A model generated the notes under the pieces. The model saw nothing but the letters and a program-made list of their open reading frames with translations. It had not been told where the DNA came from and made no database searches. Positions 22,321-34,862 of a stretch of DNA of 64,000 nucleotides are shown here, piece after piece. The DNA comes from Stomoxys calcitrans (lineage: Eukaryota; Arthropoda; Insecta; Diptera; Muscidae): assembly GCF_963082655.1 (NCBI RefSeq), contig NC_081553.1, positions 227,243,827 to 227,307,826 of the forward strand. The letters run 5' to 3'. Each line of letters begins with the position of its first letter. Positions within the stretch are counted from its first letter, which is position 1. Position numbers and translations under genes: made by a program.

Positions 22321-24863
22321 GTGCTGAATATGGTCTATTCGTTCTATGTTTAAGCAAAGCTGCCATATAGACCGATCTTACGTTTTAAACTCTTAGGCTC
22401 TTGCGAACCGCATTTAGTTCCCGATTTTGGTGAAATTTGATCCAGTGGGCATTGTTGGGCCCTTTGAATATGTGTCATATATACCGATCTTTCTATTTAA
22501 GATAGTGGACCAGTAAAAGCAGCATTTCTAGACCGATTTCGCTGTAATTTGGCACAGTCTTTTATGTTAGACCACTCGCAATCCATTTCAAGTTTGGTCC
22601 ACATCGGACCATATTTCATTATGGCTACTTGGGTCAATAAATGGAACATTTGTCACCGGATTTCGTCGAAATTTGGTGGTGGTTATTCAAAGGCCTTTTA
22701 ACTTGCCTTCAAATTCATAGAGAAACATTTTTTTTCACCAATAGCCACATAAAATATGAAGACTGAACTATTTGTTGGATTTCTATGCTACAGCAAAAGT
22801 CATGAGATGCGTCTGAACAAATTGGAATAACATTTGCCAGGAATGCAACATACAGCATATATTGGAAGTATGAACGCATAACCGGCCGCCTATATGCTTT
22901 TCAGTGAGTGTGTTTGTTCTGCCGTTGAGTAAATACATCGCCTAGACCAGTATGGCATCCGATAACCTGTCTTTCCCATATAAACTGTAGATGCTTTGAA
23001 AAAAAAAAAAAAAGTTGGCTGTATTGAAAACTTAACATTTATGAAGCTTGCAAAGGGTCTCTAGGGAATGGCATGACGTAGAACTATAAGGTATGCGTTA
23101 AGAAAAAACGCATATAATACAAAAAAAGTGGATGAAAAATTGATTTACTATGGCCAAGCCATTATCAATACCATGAAATATGCTGCCAAATCTTTACTAA
23201 GGTACCAAAATCTTCTCTTAAGGAATTTATTGCACGACATGATGATTCGAAATGACACCAAAGCCAAGTATGCGGCATACAGGACAATTTAAGCAAAAAA
23301 GAGATACCATACATGTGTAGGCCAAAAATATTCAGAAGAAAGAAATAAATTTGAAAATTCTACCAAGGACTTAAACATCAATCCTATGGCTTTGAAACTG
23401 AAATGGATTAGCTGTGCTTTATCCGGTAACCCGTCGGCTCCTACTGCCTGGTTGCTTTTCAGTGGGGTAAATAGTATTATGTGCTCATTGTGTCTAAGAG
23501 GACGCGATAATATAGCCTAAACAAATCGACTTTGCAATTAAGATTTTGCTGAATTTTCAAGGAAATATGACATACACTGAAAAAAAAGTTGGCCGAACAT
23601 TTTTTAATATATTTTCTTATTCGTATGATTTTAAAGCATAAAAGCCACATTTATTATCCGATTTTGCTGAAATTCGGGACAGTGAGTTGTGTTAGGCTCT
23701 GTGACATCCATCGTTAATTTGGATCAGATCGGTCCAGATTTGGATATAGCTGCCATATAGACCGATCCTCCGATTTAGGGTTTTAGGACCATATAAGCCA
23801 CATTTATTATCCGATTTCGCTGAAATTTGAGACAGTGAGTTGTCTCAGGCCCTCCGACATATTATTTCAATTTGGCCCTGATAGGATCAGATTTGGATAT
23901 AGCTGCCATATAGACCGATCCCTCGATTTAAGGTTTTGGGCCCATAAAAGGCGCTTTTTTTGTCCGATGTCGCAGAAATTTGGGACAGTAAGTTAGGTTA
24001 AGCCCCTTGACATACTGCTGCAGTATGGCACAGATCGGTTAAGATTTGCATATAGCTGCCATATAGACCGCTATAAAAAGCGCATTTATTGCCGATGTCG
24101 CCGAAATTTGGGACAGTGATTTGTGTTAGACCTTTCGACATCCTTCTTCAATTTGGCTCAGATCGGTCCAGATTTTGATATAGCTGCCATATAGACCGAT
24201 CCCTCGATTTAATATCTTGGGCCCATAAAAGGCGCATTTATTATCCGATTTTACTGAAATTTGGGACAGTAAGTTAGGTTAAGCCCCTTGACATACTTCT
24301 GCATTATTTCACAGATCGGTCAAGATTTGCACATAGCTGCCATATAGACCGATCCCTCGATTTAAGGTTTCGGGCCCATAAAAAGCGCATTTATTGTCCG
24401 ATTTTGCTGAAATTTGAGACAGTGAGTTGTCTCTGGCCCTTCGACATCCTTCTTCAATTTGGCTCAGATCGGTCCAGATTTTTATATAGCTGCCATATAG
24501 ACCGATACCTCGATTTAAAGTCTTGGCCCCAAAAAAGGCCCATTTATAATCGGATTTAACTGAAATTTGTCACAGTGACTTATGTTTGGCTTTTCGACAT
24601 CCATGTTGTATATGGTTCAGATCAGTTTAGTTTTAGATATAGCTACTAAAAAGACCAATATTTTGTTATACACAATTGAACAATGACTCGTACTTATTAG
24701 CATATATTTGGTCGGAAATCGGAACATATTTCTATATAACTGCTATGGAGCATAAGGTATGCAATTTTCACCGGATTCTGTTGAAGGGTGGTTTACATAT
24801 ATACCCGAGGTGGGGGGTATCCAAAGTTCGGCCCGGCCGAACTTAACGCCTTTTTACTTGTTT
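22321..24863 (-). mobile_element. family A element, largest 153-bp monomer array
   Basis: At least ten monomers with (G)ATATAGCTGCCATATAGACCGAT. Successive positions 23743, 23896, 24049, 24177, 24330 and 24483 give spacings of 153, 153, 128, 153 and 153 bp, so one unit has a 25-bp deletion. Each carries CCCATAAAAGGCGCATTTATT and GAAATTTGGGACAGTGAG. It ends GGTTTACATATATACCCGAGG, AAAGTTCGGCCCGGCCGAAC and CTTTTTACTTGTTT, the inverse left end. The sequence variant differs from the 48-kb variant, but the period is the same. Between about 22690 and 23590 the monomers are interrupted by unrecognised sequence. Confidence 0.85.
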
Positions 24864-26119
24864 ATTTTTTCAAAATTCAAAAATCCATCCTACTTTTTAC
24901 ATGGAGCCTATATCATATAATTCCAATTAAGATATTGTCATCATTGTTACGCATCAACGCATTGTTAACCAGAAGGCATCGTTTGTATAGCAAATGATGA
25001 AATGCTTCATTGCATTCAGTTGCATTCAGGGCACTTAGGGACGCTCGACGGATGGACAAATACACATCCATCAAAATGGCACTCTTGTATTATTGAGTAC
25101 GACGGAGTGTTTGCAGGCAGCAAATCAAGATGTAATTTATAGCCTACAATGAAATCGGGTAAGTTATTTGTTTTTTTCTTTTATGTTTTCCTTTCGTTGG
25201 GACAGCAAAAACGTTTAAATCATAAATAGGAAGTACGAACTTTGTAAACTGGCCTTGCATAAAACCCGACAAACTTGATATCTCATATTTTGTCAACACT
25301 TGTCAAAATGTGGATAGTATTCACTTTTTCAATACTGGCGGGTTTTTTTGTGTTTTACAAAATAAAAATCCCAACTATTTTAGCACAAACCTAAACTCCA
25401 TCCAAAATTCTCTAAAGAATATTTGCAATATTATTTAGTTGCAGGCGCAACTCCTCCATACAGGCCTCTTCGAGTTTCCCAGACTCGCTCATATCACTTA
25501 ACATCATCGCATACCTGTTTATTTAATTATTGCCAATGTTGAACATAAACATGAACCTGTGGCAAACATGGCCCGAAACCGGTTGCCTTGTGTCAAGTTG
25601 GTGCTAAAGGCTATGCCTTTAACGCTACCACGGTATATTAAACAAAGTAGGCGTCTATGCTCAATTTACATGGTTCTCATATCGAAGATCTGCTGTGCTC
25701 CCAAGAAACCCAAGAAACTCCAACTGTCTGTCTCAATGGGCGTGTCACTTATAATCTCTGGTAATATATATTTTTGAAACGCTTCCGAAAAACAAGCAAC
25801 AAGTCTTAATAAGCGTTCATTGTCTATCCAAGAAAAATGAGTGGGTGTCAACATAATATTAAATAATAAAAAGGCGCGCAAACAAATTTCTTCACTACCA
25901 TTTAACTTTGGATAGCAAAGGCAAAATGAATATAATTGGCTAGATGGAGGAAAGGATAAGCCAAGATTTGTTTCCAGCAATCTAAAGTATGACAAAGGAT
26001 ATTAATATTGTCGAATACACCAATTTTGACACCAAGGAGATTTATGAAGTACTTACAGTACTTAGCAGTAAATCAACAGATGTTTGTAAATAAATGCAAT
26101 AACCAGTTAAAGTCAGTAA
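24864..26119. other. no gene recognised
   Basis: AT-rich unique sequence. It includes a segment at 25667-25748 that recurs inverted at 27255-27340 (listed separately). Confidence 0.4.
25667..25748 (+). repeat. 82-bp segment repeated in inverse at 27255-27340
   Basis: The words CATGGTTCTCATATCGAAG, CCCAAGAAACCCAAGAAACTCC and AACTGTCTGTCTCAATGGGCG match, in reverse complement, the insert inside the SINE at 27.26 kb with only a few changes. Confidence 0.85.
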
Positions 26120-26425
26120 TTAATTAGTAAGCAAAGGAATAAGTAGTTAGTAAGTAGTAAGTAGTTAGTAAGAAGTTAGTAAGTAGTTAGTAAGTAGTTA
26201 GTAAGTAGTCAGTAAGTAGTAAGTAAGTAGTTAGTAAGAAGTTAGTAAGTAGTTAGTAAGTAGTTAGTAAGTAGTTAGTAAGTAGTTAGTAAGTAGTTAG
26301 TAAGTAGTTAGTAAGTAGTTAGTAAGTAGTTAGTAAGTAGGTAATAAGTAGTTAGTAAGTAGTTAGTAATTAGTCAGTAAGTAGTCAGTAAGTAGTCTGT
26401 TAGTAATCATTAAGTAGGTCGCAAG
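26120..26425 (+). repeat. 11-bp satellite (AAGTAGTTAGT)n
   Basis: About 300 bp of near-perfect 11-bp units, with AGTAGTTAGTA read cyclically, and occasional variants AGTAGTCAGTA and AGAAGTTAGTA. The array edges decay into TAATTAGTAAGC on the left and AGTAATCATTAAG on the right. Confidence 0.95.
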
Positions 26426-26584
26426 AAGTTAATAATACGTTTCCTTTCTGACCAACGAAACTTGGTTAGGCAATAATCAACGTACCGAGGAGATTATGAA
26501 CAATACCCATTCCCAACATTTTCACTTCAAGAAGTTTGTAGTCAATACGTACACTGTAAGTAGTTAAGAAGTAGTCATCTTCTT

Positions 26585-28340
26585 CTTCTTATATATAAAA
26601 ATTAATTTGTGTTTGTTTGTTAGTTTGTGTGTTCCTTATAGACTCAGAAAAGGGCTGAACCGATTTTCTTGAAATTTTCACTGACGGTTCATAATGATCC
26701 CGTGGTGAAAATAGGGTACTATATTTTTTTCATATTTAAAGGGGGAGCGGACCCTCCCCTTACTCTAATTTTCAGAAACGCCAAATCTCGGAGATGGGTT
26801 GTGCGATTTAAGCGAAATGTTGTGTGTTCTCTTATAGTAACCTACAAACAAAAAATTGGTATTCAAATTTCGGATGGGGTACCTAGGGTGGGCGCCCCAC
26901 CCAAAACCTAACAAATATATACATATACACCAATCACCACAATATGGAACTCAAATGAAAGGTATTTAAGATTAGAAAACATATCTGATATCCAATTGTG
27001 GGACCAAGTGTTTGGGGGACCACCCCAAACCCCAAAACACCCCTAAATTGGACATATTTACCGACCATAGCAATATGGGACTCAAATGAAAGGTATTTGC
27101 GAGTAAATTTTTTTGATTAAGTGTTTCCCAAACATCCCATTGCGTCTCAAATTAAAGGGGAAACTAACTTCTCACAATATCAGTTGAGTGCTGTCCGTTT
27201 CAAATTTGAGCTCAATGATGGGGGACCTCCTGTTTTATGCTGAGTCCGAACGGCGTGACACGCCCATTAAGACAGACAGTTGGAGTTTGTTGGGTTTCTT
27301 GGGATCCCAGCAGATCTTCGATATGAAAACCATGTAAACCATGACACCTCTTAGTTGAGAAGATGTACATGGCTGAAATACTCACAAATGTCGCCAGAAT
27401 TTGGTGAAGGGATAACCACCGCTGAAAAATCATCTAAGGTGTTCTCGCCGGCAGGATTTGAAACCGGGCGCTTGGGCACGATAGGCGGGCATGCTAACCT
27501 ATGCACCACTGTGGCACCCATTTGCGAGTAGAAAATAAATCAGATGTCCAAATGCGGGACGAAGTTTCTGGAGGCCCATCCCTTCCCCAAAACACCACCA
27601 AATAGGACTTATTTACTGACCATGGCAATATGGATCTTAAATAATAGGTATTTGGGTGTAGAATATGAATTTGGTATTCAAATATGCGACCATGCGTTGG
27701 GGGGTGCCCGTTCCCAAAAACTTTCCCAGACAGAACAAATTTACGACCTTAGCAATATGGGGCTCAAATGAAAGGTATTTGGGAATAAAGCACGAATCTG
27801 ATATCAATATTCGGGAAAAGTGTATATGGGGCCACCCCCAACCCCATAACATCACCAAAATAGGACGTATAGGCTGACAATTGCAATATGGAACTCTATT
27901 TAGAGGTATTTTAGAGTAGACCACCAATGTGATCCATCGCAATTTGGGGCTCAAATAAAGGTATTTGGGAGTAGAATACGAATTTGATATCCAAATGTAG
28001 GTTTATATATTTCAGGCATCATCCCTTCCCCAAAACACCCCCCAAAGGGTAAAAAATTTTTTGATCATGCCAATATGTGGCTCTTATGAAAGGTATTTGA
28101 GATTAGAAAACGAATTTGATAACCAATTTTGGAACCGTGTGTTTAGGGTACGCCTCATCTCCTGTAAACTCCCCTCAAAACCAATGGCAATATGGGGTTT
28201 AAATGAATGGTATTTGAGAAAAGAGCACGCTGCTGATATTTTTTCAGGGTCAAGTGTCTGGGGGACCGCCTCACCCCCGAAGACACCCTTAAATCAGACA
28301 TCATGAGAATATCGGGCTGAAATAAAGTCCAAAATAAAAT
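26585..28340 (+). repeat. family B element with recognisable left end and about 126-bp monomers
   Basis: It starts near 26589 with TATATATAAAAATTAATTTGTG, a GTTTGTTTG run, then ACTCAGAAAAGGGCTGAACCG and GGGGGAGCGGACCCTCCCC. Monomers follow, with TCAAATGAAAGGTATTTG at 26953, 27084 and 27765 and GGGGGACC(A/G)CC blocks. The left end mirrors the blocks at 17.2-17.35 kb and 15.9-16.0 kb. It is interrupted by a SINE at 27184-27520. Confidence 0.75.
27184..27520 (-). mobile_element. tRNA-derived SINE carrying an 85-bp insert
   Basis: Minus strand: TGCCACAGTGGTGCATAGG head, ATGCCCGCCTATCG, B-box region GGTTTCAAATCC, AGCGGTGGTTATCCC and the ATTTGTGAGTATTTCAGCC body. At about 27255-27340 the body is broken by a segment absent from every other copy here. 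That segment equals the 25667-25748 sequence inverted, with GACAC on both edges. The tail TTGAGCTCAAATTTGAAACGG resumes after it. Confidence 0.8.
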
Positions 28341-30059
28341 CCAAACTTAAATTCGTAGACCAATAAAGATGGGATTCAGATAAAGGCATTGTTAAACTGG
28401 GGGGATGAGGTGTTCCCCTTGTTATATGACTTAAATATGGATGCCAAATTTTTGCTTTTAAACTTTAACGTTCTGAAAAAGTTGTATACCAGAGTGGGTC
28501 AATTTGTGGTGGTTGTCAAAATCTCCATCTACGACAATTTCTTAGATGTGTTGCCCATGAAGCTGCATCTCTAAACTCAAAATCGAGCCTCCAGGCTTTT
28601 ACCATCAAATTGAATCAAATCGGCAAATCTTTTTAGAATTTGTCATAGGTTAGGATTTGGACCAGAGCTTTGTGTGTGTTTTTACATCTCACAAATTATG
28701 TACACAAATTTTATTATGCCACTCTTCAGTCATCTAAAGTGTATACCTGGTCACTGGACAGCCCAGAGGGTATTTGGTGTGTGGCGCTAACCTTCCATCA
28801 TTTATTTATAAATTTGCACACCAGATTCAGACTCTACGCTCATACACCTTTTATTTAAACCGTACTTTGTCTAGATCGCTTTGCATGCCCGCTCGGCGGG
28901 CGTAGGGGGAAGACATGTTCCCCCTTACTACTTGACTCAAAGTTTGAATGCAAAGTCATGTTTTTAGATATCCAAGTTAGGGAAAGGGTATAACCAAATC
29001 TTCTCATTCCAAAAAACCAATCTATAATTGATTTTGCCATCTCTTTTTATCTGTAATAATGGCAAAGGGCTTTCGAATCTTTTCACTTGAAATTTGGCTT
29101 AGATAGTTTTTTAACAATACAGCTTGCTGAGCACTACTCATGAGCCATATGGCTTCAAAACAAGAGGGGTTTGTAGTTTTAAACTATATTTCAATGAAAA
29201 TTTCTCTTGAGGCGAAATTTTATAAACCGAAATTTTCCTCAAAGGAAAAATGCCAAAAAAAACATTCTCTAAAAAAAGTTTTTAATATAGAATTTCTTTG
29301 GAATTTCCTAAGGAATTATGACATTAACATTTAAAAAACCAAAAGCCAATTGGTGCTCGCTACCCAATAGCCCATATAACAAACATCCTATAAACCAACT
29401 TCCCACGGTCCAAAATAATTTGCGGTGTTGAATGACTCAATTTCAATTCATATCAATATAAACCAAATGTTTGAACATTTTTTGACAGCAGCAAGCAGCA
29501 GCAGTTGTGTATTATAAATTCCAACAAAAATCGCTATGACAGCAAAATAACTGTTGCACCTACGCAGGCGTAAAATACTGTCAATCTAGTTTTCGTCAAC
29601 TGGCAACAATGTTGAAAGCAAACGCCTTAGGCTCAAAAGAAGACAAAAAGTGGCACGAATAAAACAAAGCGACCGAAATTTCATGAAAATTAATAGACTT
29701 GATATCAAAGTGTATGATTTATCACGGTAGCTTGAGGATGTGAAAAGCCCTCTTTTTATATTTTAAATCAAATAAGGCCTAAATCGCTTCCCAATGCTCA
29801 AAACCCAATGCAGCGTTAGGAGCACATTTTAAAAAATCGTTATGGCAATGAGAGACGAAAAACTTTGCCCCAAGGAGAAACAAATACAATTTATGGTCCT
29901 TGTCATACTTAGCCAAGGTGATTTATATGCCTTAACACCATTATTAGTTTGGTCTGAGTGCATAGCGAAAGAGTTACATGTAGACATCGAAGGTATAGGA
30001 ATTGTTTTTGTATTTTTTTATTTTGTTATTTAGTTTGTAACATATCAAAATATCAATTT
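28341..30059. other. no gene recognised
   Basis: AT-rich unique sequence with several 60-65 codon ORFs that show no domain. A CAGCAGCAG run lies near 29490. Confidence 0.4.
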
Positions 30060-30350
30060 TCGGCCCTTATGCTGAGGATATGGAAAGAACATTTTACCCA
30101 ACTGCTAGTGTCCGACGATGGCGGCGAAGAGGATACCGCAGAACCAGTCGCTGATGATGGTATATAATGTTTATCTCCTAGTCAGAATGAGGTCCAAGTA
30201 GCAGTGACCAGACTGAAGAACAACAAGGCAGCAGGAGCCGACGGGTTGCCCGCTGAACTATTTAAGACCGGAGGCGATACGCTGAAAAGACGTATGCATC
30301 AGCTTGTTGGCGCAATCTGGCTAGAAGAACGCATACCCGATGAACGCATA
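30060..30350 (+). pseudogene. LINE reverse transcriptase N-terminal fragment
   Basis: One frame reads WKEHFTQLLVSDDGGEEDT, hits one in-frame TAA near 30166, then reads QNEVQVAVTRLKNNKAAGADG, LPAELFKTGGDTLKRRMHQL and VGAIWLEERIPDE. This is the region just before and at the start of the RT domain in insect non-LTR elements. The fragment stops abruptly at about 30345 where a family A-like repeat begins (GGTCTAGATCGGACAACATC). Confidence 0.82.
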
Positions 30351-30800
30351 CCCGATCGTTGAAAATGGTCTAGATCGGACAACATCTTGATATAGCCCCC
30401 ATATAGACCGATCTCCCGATTTAAGGTCTAAGGCTTATAGAAGCCGCATTTCTCACCTGATTTCGCTGGAATTTTGCACTGTGAGTCTTAAGATGCTCGA
30501 CATCTATATCGAATATGGTGCATATCGGACAATATCTCGAAATAGCCTCCATTCTGAAGGAACTCCCGATTTAAGCTCTAAGGCTTAAAGAAGCCGTATT
30601 TATAACACAATTTGGCTGAAATTTGGCATAGTGGGTTGTCTAAGCACTTTTGACATCTGCACTGAATATGGTGTAGATCAGACAAAATCTTGATATAGCC
30701 CCCCAAAAAGACCGATTAAGATCTAAAGCTTATAGCAGCGTTTTCGCTGAAACTTGCCACAGTGAGTTGTCTTGGGTCTCTAGACATCTGTATGGAATAG
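30351..30800 (-). repeat. family A monomers (three diverged units)
   Basis: The words TTGATATAGCCCCCATATAGACCGATC, TAAGGTCTAAGGCTTATAG and CACTGTGAGT recur at spacings near 150 bp. There are no element ends, and it directly abuts the LINE fragment. Confidence 0.65.
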
Positions 30801-30916
30801 GCCTTCTGCGAAACTTTTAGATTTTTTTAAGAATTTTCAGAAAATCTCAAAAGTTTTCCAGGAAGTATATTCTTTAGGGAAACGGAATATATGTTTTAAT
30901 ATATGCCAAGTTTGCT

Positions 30917-31225
30917 GGGAAGCCACCATAGCTCAGAGGTTAGCATGTCCGCCTATGACGCTGAACGCCTGAGTTCGAATCCTGGCGAGTCCATCAGAAA
31001 ACATTTTCAGCGGTGGCTTTCCCCTCCCAATGCTGGCGACATTTGTGAGGTAATATGCCATGTAAAACTTCTCTCCAAGGGGGGGTCGCACTGCGGCACG
31101 CCTTTCGGACTCGGCTATAAAAAGGAGGCCCCTTATCAGTGAGCTTAAACTTGAATCGGACTGCACTCATTGATAGGTGAGAAGTTTGCCCCTGATCCTT
31201 AGTGGAATGTTCATGGGCAAAATTT
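30917..31225 (+). mobile_element. tRNA-derived SINE, best-preserved copy
   Basis: It begins GGGAAGCCACCATAGCTCAG, with A box TAGCTCAGAGGTTAGC at about 30929-30944 and B box GTTCGAATCC at about 30974-30983. The body is complete (AGCGGTGGCTTTCCCC, AATGCTGGCGACATTTGTGAGG, GGACTCGGCTATAAAAAGGAGG, TTAAACTTGAATCGGACTGC). The tail is TTAGTGGAATGTTCATGGGC. Good pol III boxes make this the reference copy. Confidence 0.92.
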
Positions 31226-33169
31226 TTGCCTATAACATTCCATGATATCTCTTCTAAAACGTGAAATATTTAGGTTCTACTATCAACCATAAATTCTTTA
31301 AAACTCCGCACAAAAAAAAAACTGTCTCCCTCCCACCAAATTTTTTGTTGAAATCAACATATGTGTGACCCAGGAGTTTTCCATAAGGGGAAATTTCCCA
31401 TTCGTTGTGATTAATTTATGTGATATAAGTCTGGCGGCCATAGCAATTAAAATTTCTCAATATTTTTGAGATGTTTAACATTTTAATCCTTTGATGATTG
31501 AGCAAACAACAACGAAAAAAGGTCAAATTTACCCAATATGGCGTGTTCAACATGATCATTGATCATGATCATCAACCACCATGCGAAACACAATAAGCGC
31601 CATAGAAATTCGTTTGTGGCCCACAACCATGGCAAACTAAGACCAAAGGGACTTGAACCAGTACATGGTAACGTGTTAAAGAAACCATTTACTGTGTAAT
31701 CCAAGATCTTGTACCAGATAAAAAGAAAAACTGAATTCATCAGCTGCGAAGAGTCTCGTTTGGAGGAAGGGGGTGGGCGAAGCTTTACGGAAGTCTAAGA
31801 ATTTTGTGGTATTGCACGAACAACTCGTGAGTATGCCAATTGGATTAGGAATGGCATGGCATGGTTTGTGAACATAATACTGCCTACTCTGCTGTGTGTG
31901 TACATGGTCCTAAAAAGAGGTTCCACAAAAACCAAGCCGACTTCTGGTTAGGCTTTGTGAAAACTGCATTGTTTGTGGAGGTGTGCATTTGGTTAAGAAC
32001 AATGTACATGACGTTGATAGCGTCCAGACAACTAGCCTGACAGGCAACAACGCTGCACTCTTTTTGTGTTGATCCTTTTTGGGTTGGCTTCGATTTATCG
32101 AAAACGACATACAATAATAGAGATATAATATGAATTAAATATGCCATTGTGGGTGGATTAACCAAAGTGAATAAAATAAAACAAGAAAGTGACCGAAGGC
32201 TACATAGAATAAACATTAAATTGCAATTTATTTTTCGTAAAGAGCAAAGAATGACAATTGAAATAAAACCCAAAAAGTAGTGCTAACTTGGAAAGCAAAA
32301 GGACTAACAACCTAACAACTAACGACAAAATCAGACAAAGACAACAGTTAACCTTAACACCTCATGAGTACTTAAAAAGCCACAAACTCAACTTGAAACT
32401 TGTATAAGATAAACACTTACATCCTTGGATGGGATGCCCTTTTTACCAATTTTCAGCGAAATCGATTCATAAACGCGCCTTTTATGAGTCCAACACCTAA
32501 AATCGGGAGATCCGTCTATATGGCCTTCTCAGCGTCATACCGACCAAGTGGTATGCGTCAACCAAAATATCCGCTCCGAGACATGACGCTGAATTTTATA
32601 TAAAGATTCTTAACATTCCACATTTCGACCTCAATTTCATGGCCTTCAGAAACTATCCCCATAAATACGAGGTTCGGAAATGGCTAATCCCAAATTTTAC
32701 TTTCGACTTTCTTTTTTCATAAATATTTCAAATAAGGCATATAGTATCGAGTAAATCGAAGTAGACTCCCCAATACCCTAATTCAATACATCTCAGAGCC
32801 ATCCGTCAAACCTCTCACTGCTTTCCTCCATATCGTAAAAGCAAATCCTTAGATACCATTTTGACTTGGGCTTTACACCAGGCAGTCTGAGACGCTTCTA
32901 AGCCTAGCCTCCGCATCCATAAGTGACAGAATGAACATCTCGAGCTCCCTCAGACAGGGCACATCTTTGCCCTGTTTGCTTCAATAGGTTGCAAAATTCA
33001 GCATTGCTTCCAAACCTACTTGCGGTTATGATCTCAACAATTCTGTGGTTCCGCTGCACACAACTCCTTTTCGAACTCCCTGGTATGATATACTGAAGGA
33101 CCAGTGCCCAATATGTCACCGACATAAAATCAGATGAAAAGTATGGCATGTCTGCATTAAAAAATCAAA
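31226..33169. other. no gene recognised
   Basis: AT-rich unique sequence. The overlapping minus-strand ORFs at 31884-32273 have no recognised domain. A short palindrome ATGATCATTGATCATGATCAT lies near 31550-31572. Family A-like words (GAAATCGATTCATAAACGCGCC) occur near 32457. Confidence 0.4.
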
Positions 33170-33494
33170 TTTTTCGAAAATTGCACCAATGTATACCAAC
33201 TAACCACACAAATCGGAAGAAATAGCGAACGAATACGAGGAGTATTTTAAACGCCATCAAGGCGGGCCCAAAACCTTGATTCAAATTCAACAAGGAACTA
33301 AAGGGGATATCCCCTTCAACAAGACCGCCAAGCGGACATACATGAGGAGAAATATAAACGTTGTTTTTATACACATCAAGGCGGGTCCAAAACCATGATT
33401 CTGATATTCAAATTCAACAAGGGGATATCCCCTCCCCTCCAACAAAACCGCCAAGCGGACATACATGAGGAGAAATTTTAACGTTGTTTTTATA

Positions 33495-34091
33495 AAGGGT
33501 GATTTTTTTGAGGTTAGGATTTTCATGCATTAGTATTTGACAGATCACGTGGGATTTCAGACATGGTGTCAAAGAGAAAGATGCTCAGTATGCTTTGACA
33601 TTTCATCATGAATAGACTTACTAACGAGCAACGCTTGCAAATCATTGAATTTTATTACCAAAATCAGTGTTCGGTTCGAAATGTGTTCATTCACCGTTCA
33701 GCGATGAGGCTCATTTCTGGTTGAATGGCTACGTAAATAAGCAAAATTGCCGCATTTGGAGTGAAGAGCAACCAGAAGCCGTTCAAGAACTGCCCATGCA
33801 TCCCGAAAAATGCACTGTTTGGTGTGGTTTGTACGCTGGTGGAATCATTGGACCGTATTTTTTCAAAGATGCTGTTGGACGCAACGTTACGGTGAATGAA
33901 CACATTTCGAACCGAACACTGATTTTGGTAATAAAATTCAATGATTTGCAAGCGTTGCTCGTTAGTAAGTCTATTCATGATGAAATGTCAAAGCATACTG
34001 AGCATCTTTCTCTTTGACACCATGTCTGAAATCCCACGTGATCTGTCAAATACTAATGCATGAAAATCCTAACCTCAAAAAAATCACCCAT
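33495..34091 (+). mobile_element. Tc1/mariner fold-back MITE, copy 1 (597 bp)
   Basis: The terminal AAGGGTGATTTTTTTGAGG is inverted at the right end, with TA flanks (33493-33494, 34092-34093). The left arm runs past the transposase start (MNRLTNEQRLQIIEFYYQNQ at about 33608). The middle encodes FSDEAHFWLNGYVNKQNC...GGIIGPYFFKDA, which includes the first catalytic Asp. The right arm is the inverse of the left. About 10 bp are missing near 33693 compared with the other copies, which shifts the frame. It sits in the family C array, and a neighbouring unit shows the empty site. Confidence 0.92.
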
Positions 34092-34279
34092 TACATATCA
34101 AGGCGGGTCCGAAACCATGATTCTGATATTCAATTTTAGGAACAAGGAACTGAAGGGGATATCCCCTTCAACAAGACCGCCTGGCGGGCATGCAATCCAA
34201 ACATGACAATATTGGAGTCAAATGACATGAACTTGAAAAAAAATACTATTATGCAAAAGACGTAAAAATTTTACTTAAA

Positions 34280-34862
34280 ACAAGTAAAAGCGTGCCAAGA
34301 TCGGCCGGGTCCAATTTTATATGCCCCTTCACCATGAATCGCATTTGTCAAGTTCTTTGCCCGGTATCTTTTTGTAGGCAAACAAAGGATTATGGATAAG
34401 AATTGCGTTCTCAAAAAGAAATATCAAGCGTTCGGTTTATCTGGTAGCCATATCAGGTTATAGACCGTATGTTGAAGGTAATAGAAGAAGTCGCTGTACA
34501 AAATTTCAGCCAAATCGAATAACAATTGCGCACTCTTGAGGCTCTAGAAGTAAAATCGGGAAATCGGTTTATATGGGAGCCATGAATCGGGTTATGAAAC
34601 GATTTAAATCATTCGGCATTGCTGTTGAAAGGCATAAAAAACGCCTCGTACAAAATTTCAGCCAAACTTCAAGCGTTTACCTTTATTCCTTCGAAACCTA
34701 GCGTGTTTTCTACAGAAGGATGGACATGGCTATATTGACTTAGAATGTCAAGACGAAAAAGAATATTTTGGAATATATTGGGTCTCAGATCAATATTTCA
34801 ATGTGTTACAAAAGGAATCACGAAATTATAATACTCCCATTCAATGGTGGAGGGTGTTAAAA
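34280..34862 (+). mobile_element. family A element, compact copy with both ends (583 bp)
   Basis: Starts ACAAGTAAAAGCGTGCC, GATCGGCCGGGTCC, TATGCCCCTTCACCATG and ends with GGATGGACATGGCTATATTG, GGGTCTCAGATCAATATTTC and CAATGGTGGAGGGTGTTAAAA. Only about two monomers lie between, so it shows the minimal architecture. The subterminal CCCCTTCACCAT and ATGGTGGAGGG are inverted repeats of each other. Confidence 0.85.

Noticed and set aside
30929..30983. A functional tRNA gene (A and B boxes present)
   Set aside because: The anticodon arm does not pair well, no acceptor stem closes, and the same sequence with a non-tRNA body recurs about ten times. It is a SINE head.
31550..31572. Short palindrome of GATCAT words as a regulatory site
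   Set aside because: A short palindrome in AT-rich DNA is weak evidence, and no other supporting motif is nearby.
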